64,000 nucleotides of DNA from Rehmannia glutinosa (Eukaryota > Streptophyta > Magnoliopsida > Lamiales > Orobanchaceae), in the NCBI GenBank assembly GCA_016081115.2, contig JABTTQ020002848.1, forward strand, positions 62,032 to 126,031, in the 5' to 3' direction. Of this stretch, positions 44,030 through 56,246 are shown piece by piece. The position numbers were made by a program, and so were the translations under genes. The first letter of the stretch is position 1. Each line of letters starts with the position of its first letter. The notes beneath the pieces were generated by a model. That model worked only from the letters and a program-made list of their open reading frames with translations, made no database searches and was not told the DNA's origin.

Positions 44030-44810
44030 GCTAACTGGCTAATTACCAAATTAGCTATTATATCAGCCAATTGGGGAATTGGTCCATCCAATTCAAATCA
44101 GCATCACAATCAACTGCCATATGAGTTAATGTATTACAAATGGATAAACTCCTATGATCTTGATTTAATAAACAAATATGATCAAATAAGTAGCATAACA
44201 AGTAGATGTCTTTAGCTATCTTTGCACCAATAATTTTGAAAGAGATCTTGTTGTCGAGCCTGGATGATGATCATTATCCCTAGAAGTAACCCAAGCTCGA
44301 ACCAAGCTCCTATTATTATCACACAGACGCCTTCCAATACCACATTTATGTCCCTCTAGATAAACAACACTGACCACTATACAAAAGTGTCCTACTATTT
44401 CATTAGGGAGGCACATCGAAGTTCTAGGTGGATGATAAGAGCCTTGCTTTGACTGGCATGCTTCCGAACTCCAGCAAGCAAGGAGAATTCATGCCATTCC
44501 TTAATAGCCTCGTTAACTATGTCATATTCCTGCACCACTCATTTTGAAAAATCCATATGTTTCGCATTTTCTAAAGCCACCATTATAAATAAGACACGCA
44601 GCTGCATTCTATCTTGCGTAACAGGACCTTCTTTGATGTGACATAGCTGCTGCCACCATTTTGCCACTGTGAAGGAGGGTTGAGTTGTATCAAACCACTG
44701 CACCGATGCAAGCTTCCAGGTAAGTTTTGCTCTCCTACATTGGAAAAAAAGATGTTCAAGTGCTTCTTGCTCCTCACCACACATCTTGCATCTGAGATCA
44801 ACATACATCC
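44030..44810 (-). pseudogene. LINE zinc-binding and RNase H region
   Basis: C-terminal part of LINE ORF2. 44808-44539 reads CKMCGEEQEALEHLFFQCRR then AKLTWKLASVQWFD, the CxxC...HLFFxC zinc-binding reverse transcriptase domain found in plant LINEs. Below it (44530-44410) NEAIKEWHEFSLLAGVRKHA and 44416-44216 fit a decayed RNase H-like domain, but catalytic residues cannot be fixed. Several stops and shifts. Confidence 0.7.
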
Positions 44811-46683
44811 CCTTTTAGCAAGTAAAGATGCAATCGGAAGGCAATTGTTGACAATTATCCAAACAAAGTGTTTAAGTTTGTTTTTAGTACCAAGATCCCA
44901 ACACTTCCTCCATATGTCTGCAGAGTTTTTCTTGCCTTTGCTAGATTCAGGCTTGTTAATAAGATGGTGTTTCTCTTGAATAGCTGAGAATAAACATATT
45001 TCACTAAAAATGTTCCCTTCTTATCCCAATTGCAAATCAAATGATCTTTGGTACCAACTGGATGGATATGAATCTGCCAAATGTGAGTAGCATCCTCCAA
45101 ACAAAAACATTTAGCAATTAAGTCCATGTTCCATGTAGCACCATCTTCTGACAATAGATCATTAACCCAAACAATCAATTTAAGGCCAACTTCAGTTTTA
45201 ACAGGTTTAAAGGATGGTGTTTTGGGAATCCAAGGATGTTCCCAAACTTTAAAAGATATCCCATCCCCCACTTTGTATCTTAAGCCCATAAGAGTTTTTT
45301 TTTTTTGTTTTAATCCAGCTTTTCCACAACCAAGAATCACCATTTTTAGGCTCACAAGTAAAGAGGTTATCTTTTGCAAAATATTTGGCCTTAAGGATTT
45401 TACTGATAAGAAGATTAAACTTTGTGATCAGCTTCCATAGCTTTTTGGACAATAAAGCTTCATTAAAGAGAGATAAATCTTGAAAATCTAGACCCCCCTC
45501 TTTCTTAGGTACAGTCAGCCTATCCCAGGAAATCCAAGAGATTGTTCTTCCTCCATTACCAGAAATCCCCCACCAGAGGCAAATAAACAGATATCTTTAC
45601 ACACATGGATATGCAAATGAAAGCAAGACATAACATAATTCGGCATTGCATTGATGACAACTTTAAACATGGTTTCTTTATCAGCAGTTCACAGAAAAAT
45701 GTTACTCCAATTGTTAACTCTCTTTTTAACATTATCCACCACAAATTGAAATATCTCCCTTTTTATTCTGCCAATTACCATAGGCAAACCAAATACTTGG
45801 AGTGATATTGTTTAGAAATGCCATTCAATAAAGTGCATATCTCTTTTTTCATGGCTGGGGGAGTGTTTTTACTAAAAAGTATAGAAGATTTACCGAGGTA
45901 GACCTGTTTGCTAGAAGCTTGACAAAATCTCTCAAGAATAGTATGAACACTCAAAGCTTGAAAAAGAGAGGCCTCACAGAATAAAATGGAATCATCCGCA
46001 AAGAACAAGTGCATGAGAATTGTGCCATTTTTGCTGATTTTAATACCATTAAACAAGGAGAACTATTGAGCTTGTTTAATTAATCCTGACAAAACTTCAG
46101 AGAGAAAGATAAAGAGGTACAGAGATAGGGGATCACTTTGCCTAATACCTCTAGACTCTCGTAGGTAGTACATAGCCTGACACTTGTCCATTAATATTGA
46201 AAGAAAATGAGGCAGAAGAAATACAAGTATGAATCCATTGGACAAATTTCCAAGCAAAACCCATTTTAATCAGCACAAGCACAGTGGTAAGGAACTTCCA
46301 CTCAACAGGATCATAAGCTTTTGACATATCCAATTTTAATGCCATGAATGACTTCTTCCATTTTATACAACCATTAAGATAATGAATTCAATCGTGAGTT
46401 AAGACAACATTATTAATAATTTGTCGGCTTGGGATGAAAGCAGACTGGTTATCACTAATGGAAAAATGAAGAACATGTTGTAATCTATTGACAAGAATTT
46501 TGGAAATCACCTTATGAACAACCCCACACAGACTGATAGGCCTAAAGTATGCAATGGATGTAGGATTTTTCACTTTTGGAATAAGGGTAATCAAGGTATG
46601 GTTAACCATTCACAACAATTTGTTGAATTGAAAGAAATCTTTCACAACCACACAGAGTTTAGCAGAAATAATATGCCAGAAGT
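44811..46683 (-). pseudogene. LINE reverse transcriptase (ORF2)
   Basis: RT that copies LINE RNA at a nicked target. In order: 46609-46388 VNHTLITLIPKVKNP, YFRPISLCGVVHKVISKILV, NRLQHVLHFSISDNQSAFIP; 46345-46151 ALKLDMSKAYDPVEWKFL (conserved Asp), WIHTCISSASFSFNINGQ; about 46150 ESRGIRQSDPLSLYLF; 46056-45775 LFFADDSILFCEA, with the catalytic FADD, and SKQVYLGKSSILFSKN. Downstream 45744-44855 is the connector (KILKAKYFAKDNLF, GGWDIF). Frames change at about 46390, 46150, 46060 and 45550. The frame is cut at 46684 by the Gypsy-2 LTR. Confidence 0.85.
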
Positions 46684-46938
46684 TGTAATACACGGTTCTT
46701 ACTAATTTGGGGATAAAATTAGGGTTCGACTAGAATCAATTTTGGGCGTGATTTTAAATTTAAAACCCTAAATTTCCTAATTTGGGGGTAATATTTTCTG
46801 ATTTTATTTTAGAATAAAAAGAAAAATCATGTCATAAATGGTAATAAATCAAACATATGAAAGGGAAGAAAAATAATTCACATATGGCAATAGATTTAAG
46901 CAAATATACTCTTACCTTAAATTAATGGAACCCTTGGC

Positions 46939-46946
46939 CTATAAAT
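46939..46946 (+). promoter_or_regulatory. TATA box, Gypsy-2 LTR
   Basis: GGCCTATAAATTAAAAACC in the left part of the LTR. Confidence 0.55.
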
Positions 46947-47135
46947 TAAAAACCCCATTAGGTTTTTATTCACAAATATTCTCATTCAAGAATCAAGAGG
47001 TAAGAACTCATTCTCCACCCCCAAGGCCATCGGCCCTACTACCACCACCGCCGCCGATGCCGGCACTCCACCTTACCAAAATCCTTCTCAAACCCTAAGC
47101 CTCAACAAAAACCCAGAGATGAAAAGCAAGAGAGA

Positions 47136-47169
47136 TGGAAGAAGAAGAAGAAGAAGAAGAAGAAGAAGA

Positions 47170-47229
<60 letters not shown>
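47136..47229. repeat. (GAA)n/(GA)n microsatellite
   Basis: About 12 GAA units followed by about 28 GA units. Ser/Leu/Phe-only ORFs on the opposite strand are an artefact of this tract. Confidence 0.95.
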
Positions 47230-47232
<3 letters not shown>

Positions 47233-48224
47233 GGGAAATTTGGGGACGTGATGTAAAGGGAAGAAAAAAAGAGAGGGGAGTTGAGGGGAATGGAGACACG
47301 GCAGAGGAGAAGAAAAAAAAAAATGGGGGAGGAAGAAAAAAGAAAAGAAAAGGGAAAAGAAAAAGGGAAAAGAATAAAAAAGAAAAGAATAAAAAAGGAG
47401 GAAAAGAGAAAAAAAAAAGGTGGAGAGAAAAGAATAAAGCCCACAATTCTTTGATTTTTGACCAAGCCAAATTTTAACCTAACAAGCCATCTACCAAGCC
47501 AATTTTTCTAAAATCCCTATTCTTTTTTCAAATTCGAGTTTATTTTCTTTTACCCATTTCCAACACTTTATTAAATAGTAATTTATTTCATTGTAGGAGA
47601 CGAAGAATCCGATTTTTAGGCTCGCATACCCGCATTTAATTTTACACGAAGTTTCTACTTTTAAGGTGGGGTTTACTGTTTATGTCTATTTTAAATGCCT
47701 GTATGATTATTTATGCATGTGCACGTTAAACATGACATGATACGAAGGTACTTAAATATACAAGCGTGAACGTACTTAATTGTACACCCATAGTTGGCCT
47801 ATGTGCATTGTACGATTAAAACATGAAAAACATTGGTGTGTAAGCATTAATGATTGTGATGTGTATTTAATTTAGACATCGTGTCCCCGCTGGGCTATTG
47901 TATGTTCACCCCATGTTTTTCCACAGATGAATAAAGGAGCCGGAGCATGGCAAAAGGGGACGGTGTAAGTTGAGTCAAGAATTTAAAGGCCCCCTTTATT
48001 TTGATTTATTTAATGATGTTACAAACTAAATTGCTTTTTTGGATTTTTTGTTTTTTTAAATTTTTGCACACGTTTTCCATGAGTATTTCGCATTTATGAC
48101 AAGTCATAGTATTTATTTCCCTTAACAAATGCGTTTTCAAGCTTGGGTTTATTTTTTTTCAACACTTTAATAAATCGCAAATCGTATATATTTGTTTTTT
48201 TATGAAATTGGGATGTTATATAAG

Positions 48225-48236
48225 TGGTATCAGAGT
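48225..48236 (+). promoter_or_regulatory. Gypsy-2 primer-binding site
   Basis: TGGTATCAGAGT, iMet type with one mismatch at the end. Confidence 0.8.
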
Positions 48237-48528
48237 GGGTCTATCTTTCCTCTAGAATTGCTAAATTGTTTTTAGAAAAAAAAAAAGAAATGGGTCTTGA
48301 ATTTTTATCAAGTAAAATGATAAAAGTAAATAAGTCAACTTATCCACCACCTCATGCCACACCGACTTCAAAGAGAAAAGGGATTATCATGTACATAGTT
48401 AATTTCATGTTCGCTATACTCACACATGCTATGATATAGTCATATCAATACATGATACGAGATTATTTCCTTTGAAATGGACAAAACACTAAGTATCCCA
48501 AAAACACTAAGTATCCCAAAATCAACAG

Positions 48529-48954
48529 ATGAAGAGAATCAGGTTACCTATTAGGAAGATCACCAATAGCTGGATGGGATACCCGCTAGAAATCGATATG
48601 GAGAGATATTTGAACTCTAAATGGGAAGAATGTGAAGGTATAGGGACTTACTTTGTAAGGATGCATCATAAATGATACAAGGTTAGAGATGTTATTGGGG
48701 TTCCTAGTGAGTTCTAAGCTACTAGGAGGGTGATTGAGTCGCTGACTCCTGAATGGAGATTGGAAGCAGAAAAATTGTATATTGATTTGTTGAGGTATGA
48801 TGAGGATAAGAACAAGCTTAAGATCAACTATGGGGAATTTACTGCCATACTATATGGTAAGTGGATAGATTTACTGCTAGATGAAGATAAAGAGGAATAA
48901 GACTCTGAAGAGGAAGAGGATCCTGAAGAGGGCGATGAGTACATGGATGATTAA
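48529..48954 (+). pseudogene. Gypsy-2 pre-gag ORF with acidic tail
   Basis: No ATG-to-stop ORF of this length survives, but one frame runs 142 codons from ATG 48529 to TAA 48954 with only three internal stops (TGA about 48676, TAA about 48718, TAA about 48898). Visible text: KRIRLPIRKITNSWMGYPLE, DMERYLNSKWEECEGIGTYF, ATRRVIESLTPEWRLEAEKL, LRYDEDKNKLKINYGEFTAI, and an acidic end DSEEEEDPEEGDEYMDD. I do not recognise the family. It sits between PBS and gag, the place of the Gypsy-1 accessory ORF; the two share only the acidic C terminus. Function unknown. Confidence 0.55.
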
Positions 48955-49405
48955 AGTTATTTTGGCTTAGAATAGATAGTTATGCATGAATAAGATGGAC
49001 TTTGTCCAATTCTAGTAGATTGATTATTTCATTTCCCTTTTGTTATTTCAAAGTTGGTTGTTAAATTATGAAGTTGATGAATAAAAGTAATATTTTCTTT
49101 AAGGTTTATTTTCTGCGCATTATAGTACTTATAATTTTTCTGGAAAAAAATCAAAAAATAAATTAAAAAAATTAAAAAAAATTCGAAAAAAAATCGAAAA
49201 TTGTATTTGTACCAGTCTGCAGGTTTTCCAAAAAAAAAAAAACAAATTGTATATGTACAAGTGTGCATTTTTTTTTCAAAGGGGAATGATAGGGACCTAT
49301 TATTGGACATAGCATGAACTCGTTGATTTGAGACTAATTGCTCCTTTTTCCTAAGTTACAAACTTTTATGGAATTTAAGCGATATTTTATTTCACTGATT
49401 ATAGG
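48955..49405 (+). other. Gypsy-2 leader between pre-gag ORF and gag
   Basis: AT-rich with A runs (49145-49240) and two similar phrases, attgtatttgtaccagtctgc (49200) and attgtatatgtacaagtgtgc (49245). No coding signal. Confidence 0.5.
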
Positions 49406-50335
49406 ATGGCACCACCTAGGAGAGATCTCCCAACACAAGGCAACTTGGAGAACTTTGTGGCCAACTTGACCACAATCGTGCAAGGGCTAGTTCACAAATC
49501 ATGTCAAACACCCTAGAATGGCCAAAATCACCCAACAGTAATCGACAATACTTCACAAGTTGTGGAACAATTTCGGCGTTATAGGCCGCCCACCCTCACT
49601 GGGCGAGAGGACCCCTTTGTGGTGAAAGAATGGATTGGGGAACTAGAAGACATTTTTGAACTGATTGCATGCACGAATGTGCACCGAGTCTCCTGCGCCA
49701 TTTTCCAACTAAAACAAGATGCTAGGCATTGGTGGGATTCCCATCGTCGCACCATAACTAATGAGCAGAGAGAGGCAATGACATCGGGCGAATTCAAGAA
49801 TATCGTGATCCAAAAGTTCTTCCCACAGACATATAGGGACAAGAAAGAAGGGAATTTCTGGATCTGACGCAAGAAAGCATGTCAGTGCTCGACTACGAGC
49901 GTAAGTTTAAGCAATTATCAAACTATGCCACCCATTTGGTTGAAACAGATCGGAAAAAAGCAAATAGGTTCGTGGCAGGCCTACGCCCAGAACTAAGTGG
50001 CGTGATAAGTGTTTTGGGAGAGGTGACGTATGGCCAGGCTCGAACAATATTTGTGAATATGAATTTGGATGGGAACCTTCGTAAGGCAACTGAGGAACCT
50101 AAGAGGAAATGGGAAGGCCCTAGCCAGAGTAGCAGTGGGAGTCAGAAAATTAGGCTAAGACTGGAGGGAACCCTGCGCCCCAACCACCAAAGGAGAAACC
50201 ACATTGCTATTTTTGTGGAAGAAATCACGCCGGGGAGTGTTTGTTTGGAAATAATGCTTGTTTTCGGTGCAAGAAAGAAGGGCACAGAGCTTGGGAATGC
50301 CCTAATAATGAAGGAGCGCAGACAGGCAACATGAG
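49406..50335 (+). pseudogene. gag: Gypsy-2 gag with two zinc knuckles
   Basis: Starts at ATG 49406 (MAPPRRDLPTQGNLENFVAN), one stop near 49515, then VEQFRRYRPPTLTGREDP, VKEWIGELEDIFELIACTN, FQLKQDARHWWDSHRR, FKNIVIQKFFPQTY. A one-base shift at about 49866 leads to SVLDYERKFKQLSNYATHLV, ANRFVAGLRPELSGVISVLG. The C terminus after another shift has CYFCGRNHAGEC and CFRCKKEGHRAWEC (about 50205-50305), a C-H-C plus CCHC pair as in Del/Tekay Gag. Interrupted soon after by Copia-2 at 50380. Confidence 0.87.
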
Positions 50336-50379
50336 GGAAAGCTAGGATGTATGCCATGACACAGTAAGAGGCAGAGGAT

Positions 50380-51885
50380 TGTTAGGAAATTTATTGAGTA
50401 GATTTTGATGATACCATGTAAAACTTAAACTAGGAAGTTGGCACCCCATTTTCTCTGTAATTTGTATTAAAATAGATAGGTCTGAGAAAGCTGAGTCAAG
50501 TAAGCTATGCCAAGGAATACAAGAATTCAACTGCGGACTGGATTGAAGACTCTGTTGTGTATCTGAGTATGGCCAAGAAGGAAGTCAAGGACTCGACTGA
50601 AGGAGTGTCAGCTGAGGAACAACTATGAGAAGTGTCAGTCAAGTCAACTCAAGAAGCCAAGTCTCAAAGTTGGAGTGACAGTTGAGTTATCCAATGCCTG
50701 GAGCTACCTCAAGTCACCTGGGGTAAAGACAGCAGTCTAGTCAAGACAACTGACTTAAATCCGTTTATTAAAGTTAAGAATATTACTCAATAGCTGTCAG
50801 GTCTAAAGTGTTAGTCCCAAAATTGTGCAAAAGGAATAAATCAATGGGAAACACTACATCCTGTGTCAGGCACCTGCAATCTGCGAAGACATTTAATACA
50901 AGGAAATGTCAACATCAAGGACTACAACAAGACAAGAAAACGAACAAAAGTGACATTTGAAATTAGCATATCTCATCAACGGGCAAAATTTCAAATGTAC
51001 ACTATAAAAGGCTGAGGAAATTACTGAGAAGAGGTTACCTGAACCACAAACAAGCAAGCATTATTCAAGCAATTACCCTGCAATATTCTCATTAATATTC
51101 AAGCAATTCCTCAATCCTAAAACTCGAAGGAAATTGATCCAGCACAAGATGTGAAGGAAAGACAACTTCAAATCTTGTGAAGAGGAAACTTTTGAAGAAT
51201 CAAATGGGGTCTACTTTCCAAGTCAGGATTGTAGGAAGGTTCAAGGTCGAACCAGTATCAAGTTTGTTGGAGGACTTCGTGATCAAATCCAAGAACTTGA
51301 GAAGTGAGCTGAAGTAGCAAGACAGCTGCCCTGTGAAGAAGCTGAGTCACAAGAGAAGCCAGCTGTGTGATCAAGGCTGTCTCCGGACTGTTCACCACTT
51401 TGTAAACTGATCTGTTACTTAGTGGATTCCTCCAGGAGTTGGAGAATAGAGGATTAGAATAATTACCCCATCTTCGAAGCTCTATAAAAATATTTGTGTC
51501 ATTTACTTTCAGCACATTTATCTTCCTGCATATTTACTTTATATCTTTTGTTAGAATCATATTTGCTATCCAACTGATTTATAACTAAGTGCTAAAAATC
51601 AAGTGTTTAAAACAAGCTAAAATCTAATCAAAGGGTGTTAAGTCTTCCGCTGATAAAACCAAACCAGCCAAGTTAAGTTTAGGTTAAATAGCCGAGTTAT
51701 TCTATCAACAACTCTATCGAGTCTTTGAGTGGCTAACTTAGTTGAATAACCAACTTAGTTGTCCTTCAAGGACACAACTATTTGAGTCAACTCTATTGTA
51801 ATTTTAAAAGGACAATAATCGAAAATTTGGTAAGGTTTATTCAGCCCCCCCTTCTAAACCTTACTCACACCCCTTGGGACCTACA
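50380..51885 (+). repeat. Copia-2 5' LTR
   Basis: TGTTAGGAAATT...GGGACCTACA. TATA at 51003. Matches Copia-1 LTR. Confidence 0.9.
51003..51009 (+). promoter_or_regulatory. TATA box, Copia-2 LTR
   Basis: CACTATAAAAGGCTGAGG; conserved in Copia-1. Confidence 0.65.
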
Positions 51886-51887
51886 AG

Positions 51888-51899
51888 TGGTATCAGAGC
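51888..51899 (+). promoter_or_regulatory. Copia-2 primer-binding site
   Basis: TGGTATCAGAGC, exact iMet-type PBS, two bases after the LTR. Confidence 0.92.
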
Positions 51900-52009
51900 G
51901 GTTGGTTCATTGAGCCTTCATTTGGTTCTTGAACTAGATCTCTATCTTTTCAAAAAGGTTTTAAACATTTGTATTTTCAAAATCTTTCATTTTAAGCAAA
52001 GTTATTATC

Positions 52010-54155
52010 ATGGAAGCAAATCTGACACGTATTCCTATGTTCACTGTTGAAGAATTTGATGATTGGAAAATTCGCATACAGGCTCATCTATCTGCATTAC
52101 ATGATGAAATGTGGCTTGTGATAGAGGATGGGCCACTGCAAATACTAAAAGTGAACACGGCTGTAAGAAGAGCAGCTGCAGCTGAAGGAGAAGAAGCTGC
52201 TGTTGAAGCAAGACCAACCATGGTTAAAAAACCAAGGACTGAGTGGACAAATGAAGATAGGAAGAGATACAACTTGGATAATGTGGCCAAGGACATACTC
52301 CACAAGACATTGGACAAAGCCATGTTCAATAAAGTCAAATCTTGAAAATCTACAAAAGAAATCTAGAATAAACTAACTTTAATTTGTGTAGGATCAGAAT
52401 AAATTAAAGAAAATAAATTGTCTATTGTTGTTCAAAAGTTTGAAAATTTCAAAATGCTTGAAGGTGAAACCATGGATCAGCTGGATGCCAGATTCACTGA
52501 AATCACAAATGAGCTTTCAGCTCTTGGGAAAGAATATACACAAAAGAAAATGTGCATGAAGATCTTAAGAAGCCTCCCAGCTGAATAGGAAATGAAGACT
52601 ATGGCCCTGAGACATTCAACGGGCCTCTCAAGAACATCTAACCATGAGCTATTCTCAGACCTCAAAACTTATGAGTTTGAGCATGAGAAGAAAAGAGCAA
52701 GAGGATACATCTTTACCCAAGACAGCTGCACTGATAGCTAACGATGGAAAGAGAGTTGAATCCAAGGAAGTCATAGACTAGGAGGAAATTGCCCTAATGG
52801 TCAAAACATTCAATAAGTTCTTCAATAAGAACTATAAAAGAAACAAGGGTGAGACCTCCAAAAGACATTCAACTCCTTCCAAGTCAAGGGAAGACAGGCC
52901 ACCCAAGAGAGCTGAACATAAAAGGGTTGAATATCAGAGAGCTGATAATCTAAGACAGAAAGAGTTGATCAAAGCGAGAACATATGTTGGAACTGCAGAC
53001 AACTAGGACACTTTGCAGTTGATTTTTCCTATCCACCAGTCAACAAATATAGGAATGAGGAAGAAAGAAAAGTCTTCAGGAAAAGAAGACAGGAAAAGAG
53101 AAAAGCCATGTTAGCTGCTCAGACTGCTGAGACAATCAAGTCTAAAGAAACATCAGACTCAGAGAGTAATGAAGCTGACTACTCAAGTGACTTTGAGGAA
53201 GAGGCTATTATTTGCCTTATGGCTAAAGAATAAGATCAACCAGATCAAGCATATGAGGTACATTCTAACTCATCTCAGTCAGATTCAAGTGATAGTGATT
53301 GTGATACACACACTTCATCACCCACTGATCTTTATCATTCATTAGGCAAAATGATGAAAGATTTTGCACGCATAAAATACTCACACACAATTCTAAATAA
53401 GGAAAATAGTCATCTTAAAAGCCAAAACTCATAACTGACTAAAGAGCTGAGTACTCTAAGTCACATAGCTGATGAGAACACTAAATTGAAGGCTGAAAAT
53501 GCCAAGATCATAGCAGAGTTAGCAGCTATAGAAAAGAGGAAAAACGATCTCAAAAATGTGATTGCCTCATTTACAAAGGCATCCAAATCATTGGATGATC
53601 TTATCATGAGTCAAAAACAATGTGGAGATAAGACAGGCATAGGATTCAACTCCTTTGTGCACATTCAAACTCCAAGAGCGATTTTGGAAAAAGGATCTTC
53701 AAGTAAGGAATCATCTCAAAAATCCAAAACACCAAATGTTGCACCCACATTCACTCCAAAGCATAATCACAAAAAAATTAGCCTTGGATACAAAGGGAAA
53801 GGAAAATAGCCAGTTGAGTATGCTGAGAGCACAACTGAGAAAAAATCCAGCCGAGTTCCTCAGCAAACTCCAAACAGAAAATCTCTGTGAAAAGCAAAAA
53901 GAGATACCAGAAACTCTAAAAATTTCATCAGAAAAATACATATGGGGTAGAAACTACCCAAACCAAGTTGATTGGTACAAGGTGAAATATCAGCAAAAAC
54001 CAATGGAATACAAGCCTAGATGCAAAGACCTAAAACTAAGCAAAGGTCGTTCCGAAGGCAAAAGAGCTTTTATCAGCACACGTAGACACCCAAACACTAC
54101 ACTCAGAAATTTCACAACTATACCCAAGAAAGCAATTGCTAAAACACAGACATAG
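52010..54155 (+). pseudogene. gag: Copia-2 gag
   Basis: ATG 52010: EANLTRIPMFTVEEFDDWKI, WLVIEDGPLQILKVN, PRTEWTNEDRKRYNLDNVAK, then a stop near 52343 and frame changes through the UBN2-like part (FENFKMLEGETMDQLDARFT, about 52440). Basic region NKNYKRNKGETSKRHSTPSK (52815). Zinc knuckle CWNCRQLGHFAVDF (52985-53026), where the final Cys is Phe. Acidic Ser/Asp stretch (53260-53330), coiled coil NAKIIAELAAIEKRKNDLKN (53500), and a Lys-rich tail to about 53810 and beyond. At least six frame breaks. Confidence 0.85.
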
Positions 54156-54179
54156 GCATACATAAAAAGAGACAGTTGT

Positions 54180-56050
54180 ATGAACCTAAGACCCCCAAGA
54201 AATTTGCTAATGTGCACTATGATTATGGCAATGATAGATGGCAACCTCTTAGAGACAAGTCCTTTAGCTATAGGTTGGTTGGATCGTCTTATAGCACTAA
54301 CCCCTCAGGACCCAGGCAAGTATGAGTACCTAAAAACTGATTTCTTTGATTGCAGGTTCAAGGAACAACTGAGTGCCAAGGAACATGGTACATGGATAGT
54401 GGTTGTTCCAGACATATGACAGGAAACAAGAAAAACCTATCAAGATTCAAGGAGATTAGAGGTGCTAAAGTTATATTTGGAGGAAATGAAGCTCCAAGGG
54501 AGATCAAAGGCACATGATCCATCAAGAAAAATGGATTGAAAATCACAGATACTGCTTATGTTGAAGGCCTCAACTTCAACTTATTAAGCATCAACCAACT
54601 CTATGATAAAGACTACAATGTTGGATTCAACATGGGAGTGTGCCAGATCAAAGATGCGGAATCAAATGAAATAGTGCTGCAAGGATCAAGACAGAAGAAT
54701 ATGTATGTGGTAGATGGGTCTACTGCTACACCAAGCACTTGTCTGCTAGTAAAGAGCACAGCCGAATCAAGTTGGTTGTCGCACAAGAAGCTGAGTCATC
54801 TGAATTTCAAGACAATCAACAAGCTTGCCAGATGGGAAAGCAAATAAAATCTTCTTTCAAGGATAAGCCAAGTCTTTCTTCAACAAGGATATTGCATCTG
54901 TTGCATATGGATTTATTTGGTCCAGTTGAGCCAGCCAACATAAGTGGAAAGAAATACACCTTAGTGGTGGTAGATGATTATTCAAGATATACATCTTCAT
55001 GTGTAAAAAGAAGGAAACTTTGCAGAAGTTACCTCAGCTGATGAAAAGAGTTCAAAATGAAAAGAGCCAAACCATTATAAAGATAAGATCATATAGAGGA
55101 ACTGAGTTTGTTAATGGGATAATAACTCAGTATTGTGTTGAAAATGGAATTGCTCATGAGTCATCAGCTGCAAGAACTCCACGGTAGAATGGAGTAGCTG
55201 AAAGAAGGAATATAACTCTCAAGGAAACTGCAAGGACCATGTTAGCTGAAGCTGGATAGCCTAAGAGATTTTGGGCTGAAGTCATTAACATAACATGCTA
55301 TACTCAAAACAGATGCATGATCAACAGGCAACTGACCAAGACTCCCTATGAGATTTGGATAGGGAAAAAGCCAAATGTGGGGTATTTCAGGATATTTGGA
55401 TGTAAATGTTTCATCCATAACAATGGCAAAGATAATTTAAAGGCTTTTGATGCTAAAGCTGATGATAGTATCTTTTTGGGATACTCAGCTGAGAGCAAAG
55501 CCTATAGAGTGCTGAACAAGAGGACTATGGTCACAGAAGAGTCTATCCATGTGATTTTTTATGAACCCAGTGTAAATGGAGAAGACATTGGCGAGTTAGC
55601 TGATAAGCTGAATCAGCCAACAATACAAAAGAGTCCTTATGTTGAAGCTGAAGTAAGAGCAATCAACCCAGATGAAGATGAGATAGCTGAATCTCAAAGA
55701 CAAGCTGGAAAGTCTACAGCTGAATGAAGATGAAAGAGTTGTTCAAGACAACTTAGCTGCGAGATAGCTGAATCCAGCACACTTACTTCAATCTAATGTC
55801 AGATGGCTGAGAGACCATCCACCAGAGTTAGTTATTGGAGATGTTAGAGATGGCATAAGAACCAGATCTTGAGCATAACATGAAGCTATTTTCACTTGTT
55901 TTATCTCCCAGATAGAGCCTAAAGATGTGTCTCAAGCATTGGATGACACACATTGGATTCAAGCCATGCAAGAAAAGCTGAATCAGTTTGAAAGAAACAA
56001 ACTATGGGAATGATCTGTGTAAGAAATAAAGCAAGATTCGTGAAATGATT
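54180..56050 (+). pseudogene. pol: Copia-2 protease-integrase and RT stub
   Basis: Protease active site YMDSGCSRHM at 54388-54417 (Asp-Ser-Gly), then ITDTAYVEGLNFNLLSINQL (54536). Pre-integrase region ESSWLSHKKLSHLNFKTINK (54760) and CQMGKQIKSSFKDKP. Integrase core: HMDLFGPVEPANISG (first Asp), VVVDDYSRY, then IKIRSYRGTEFVNG at about 55085, where Tyr stands in the place of the second catalytic Asp; a stop at 55186, and GVAERRNITLKETARTML with the Glu. Continuing KTPYEIWIGKKPNVGYFRIF, FDAKADDSIFLGYSAESKAY (55317-55727). RT is only a stub (55940-56020; THWIQAMQEKLNQFERNKLW) before the deletion. Confidence 0.87.
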
Positions 56051-56246
56051 AATGTTCTTCAATAAGAACTATAAAAGAAACAAGGGTGAGGCCTCCAAAA
56101 GACATTCAACTCATTCCAAGTCAAGGGAAGACAGGCCACCCAAGAGAGCTGAACATAAAAGGGTTGAATATCAGAGAGCTGATAATCCAAGAACAGTAAG
56201 AGTTGATTAATGAGATGAGAACCTGTGTTAGAACTGCAGACAACTA
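56051..56246 (+). repeat. Displaced gag segment in Copia-2
   Basis: ttcttcaataagaac... to ...gcagacaactag repeats 52815-53008 almost exactly but lies after the RT stub, followed directly by an LTR fragment. Confidence 0.9.

Larger units (their letters stand above)
43966..46683 (-). mobile_element. L1-type LINE, 3' half
   Basis: Minus-strand non-LTR element. Its 3' end is an A run (plus-strand T8 at 43966-43973) after ...aaaatctctatcgttcggcac. It contains RT, a zinc-binding reverse transcriptase domain and an RNase H-like region. The 5' half (ORF1, endonuclease, RT start) is missing: Gypsy-2 was inserted at 46683/46684 and the far flank is not in the window. Confidence 0.85.
46684..48220 (+). 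repeat. Gypsy-2 5' LTR
   Basis: Starts TGTAATACACGG and ends GGGATGTTATA four bases before the PBS. The final CA seems mutated to TA. TATA at 46939, long GA/GAA tract 47130-47230, A/G-rich stretch to 47430. Confidence 0.7.

Noticed and set aside
47088..47470. Two overlapping minus-strand ORFs rich in Ser, Leu and Phe
   Set aside because: They come from the GA/GAA microsatellite and A/G-rich LTR sequence; no domain.
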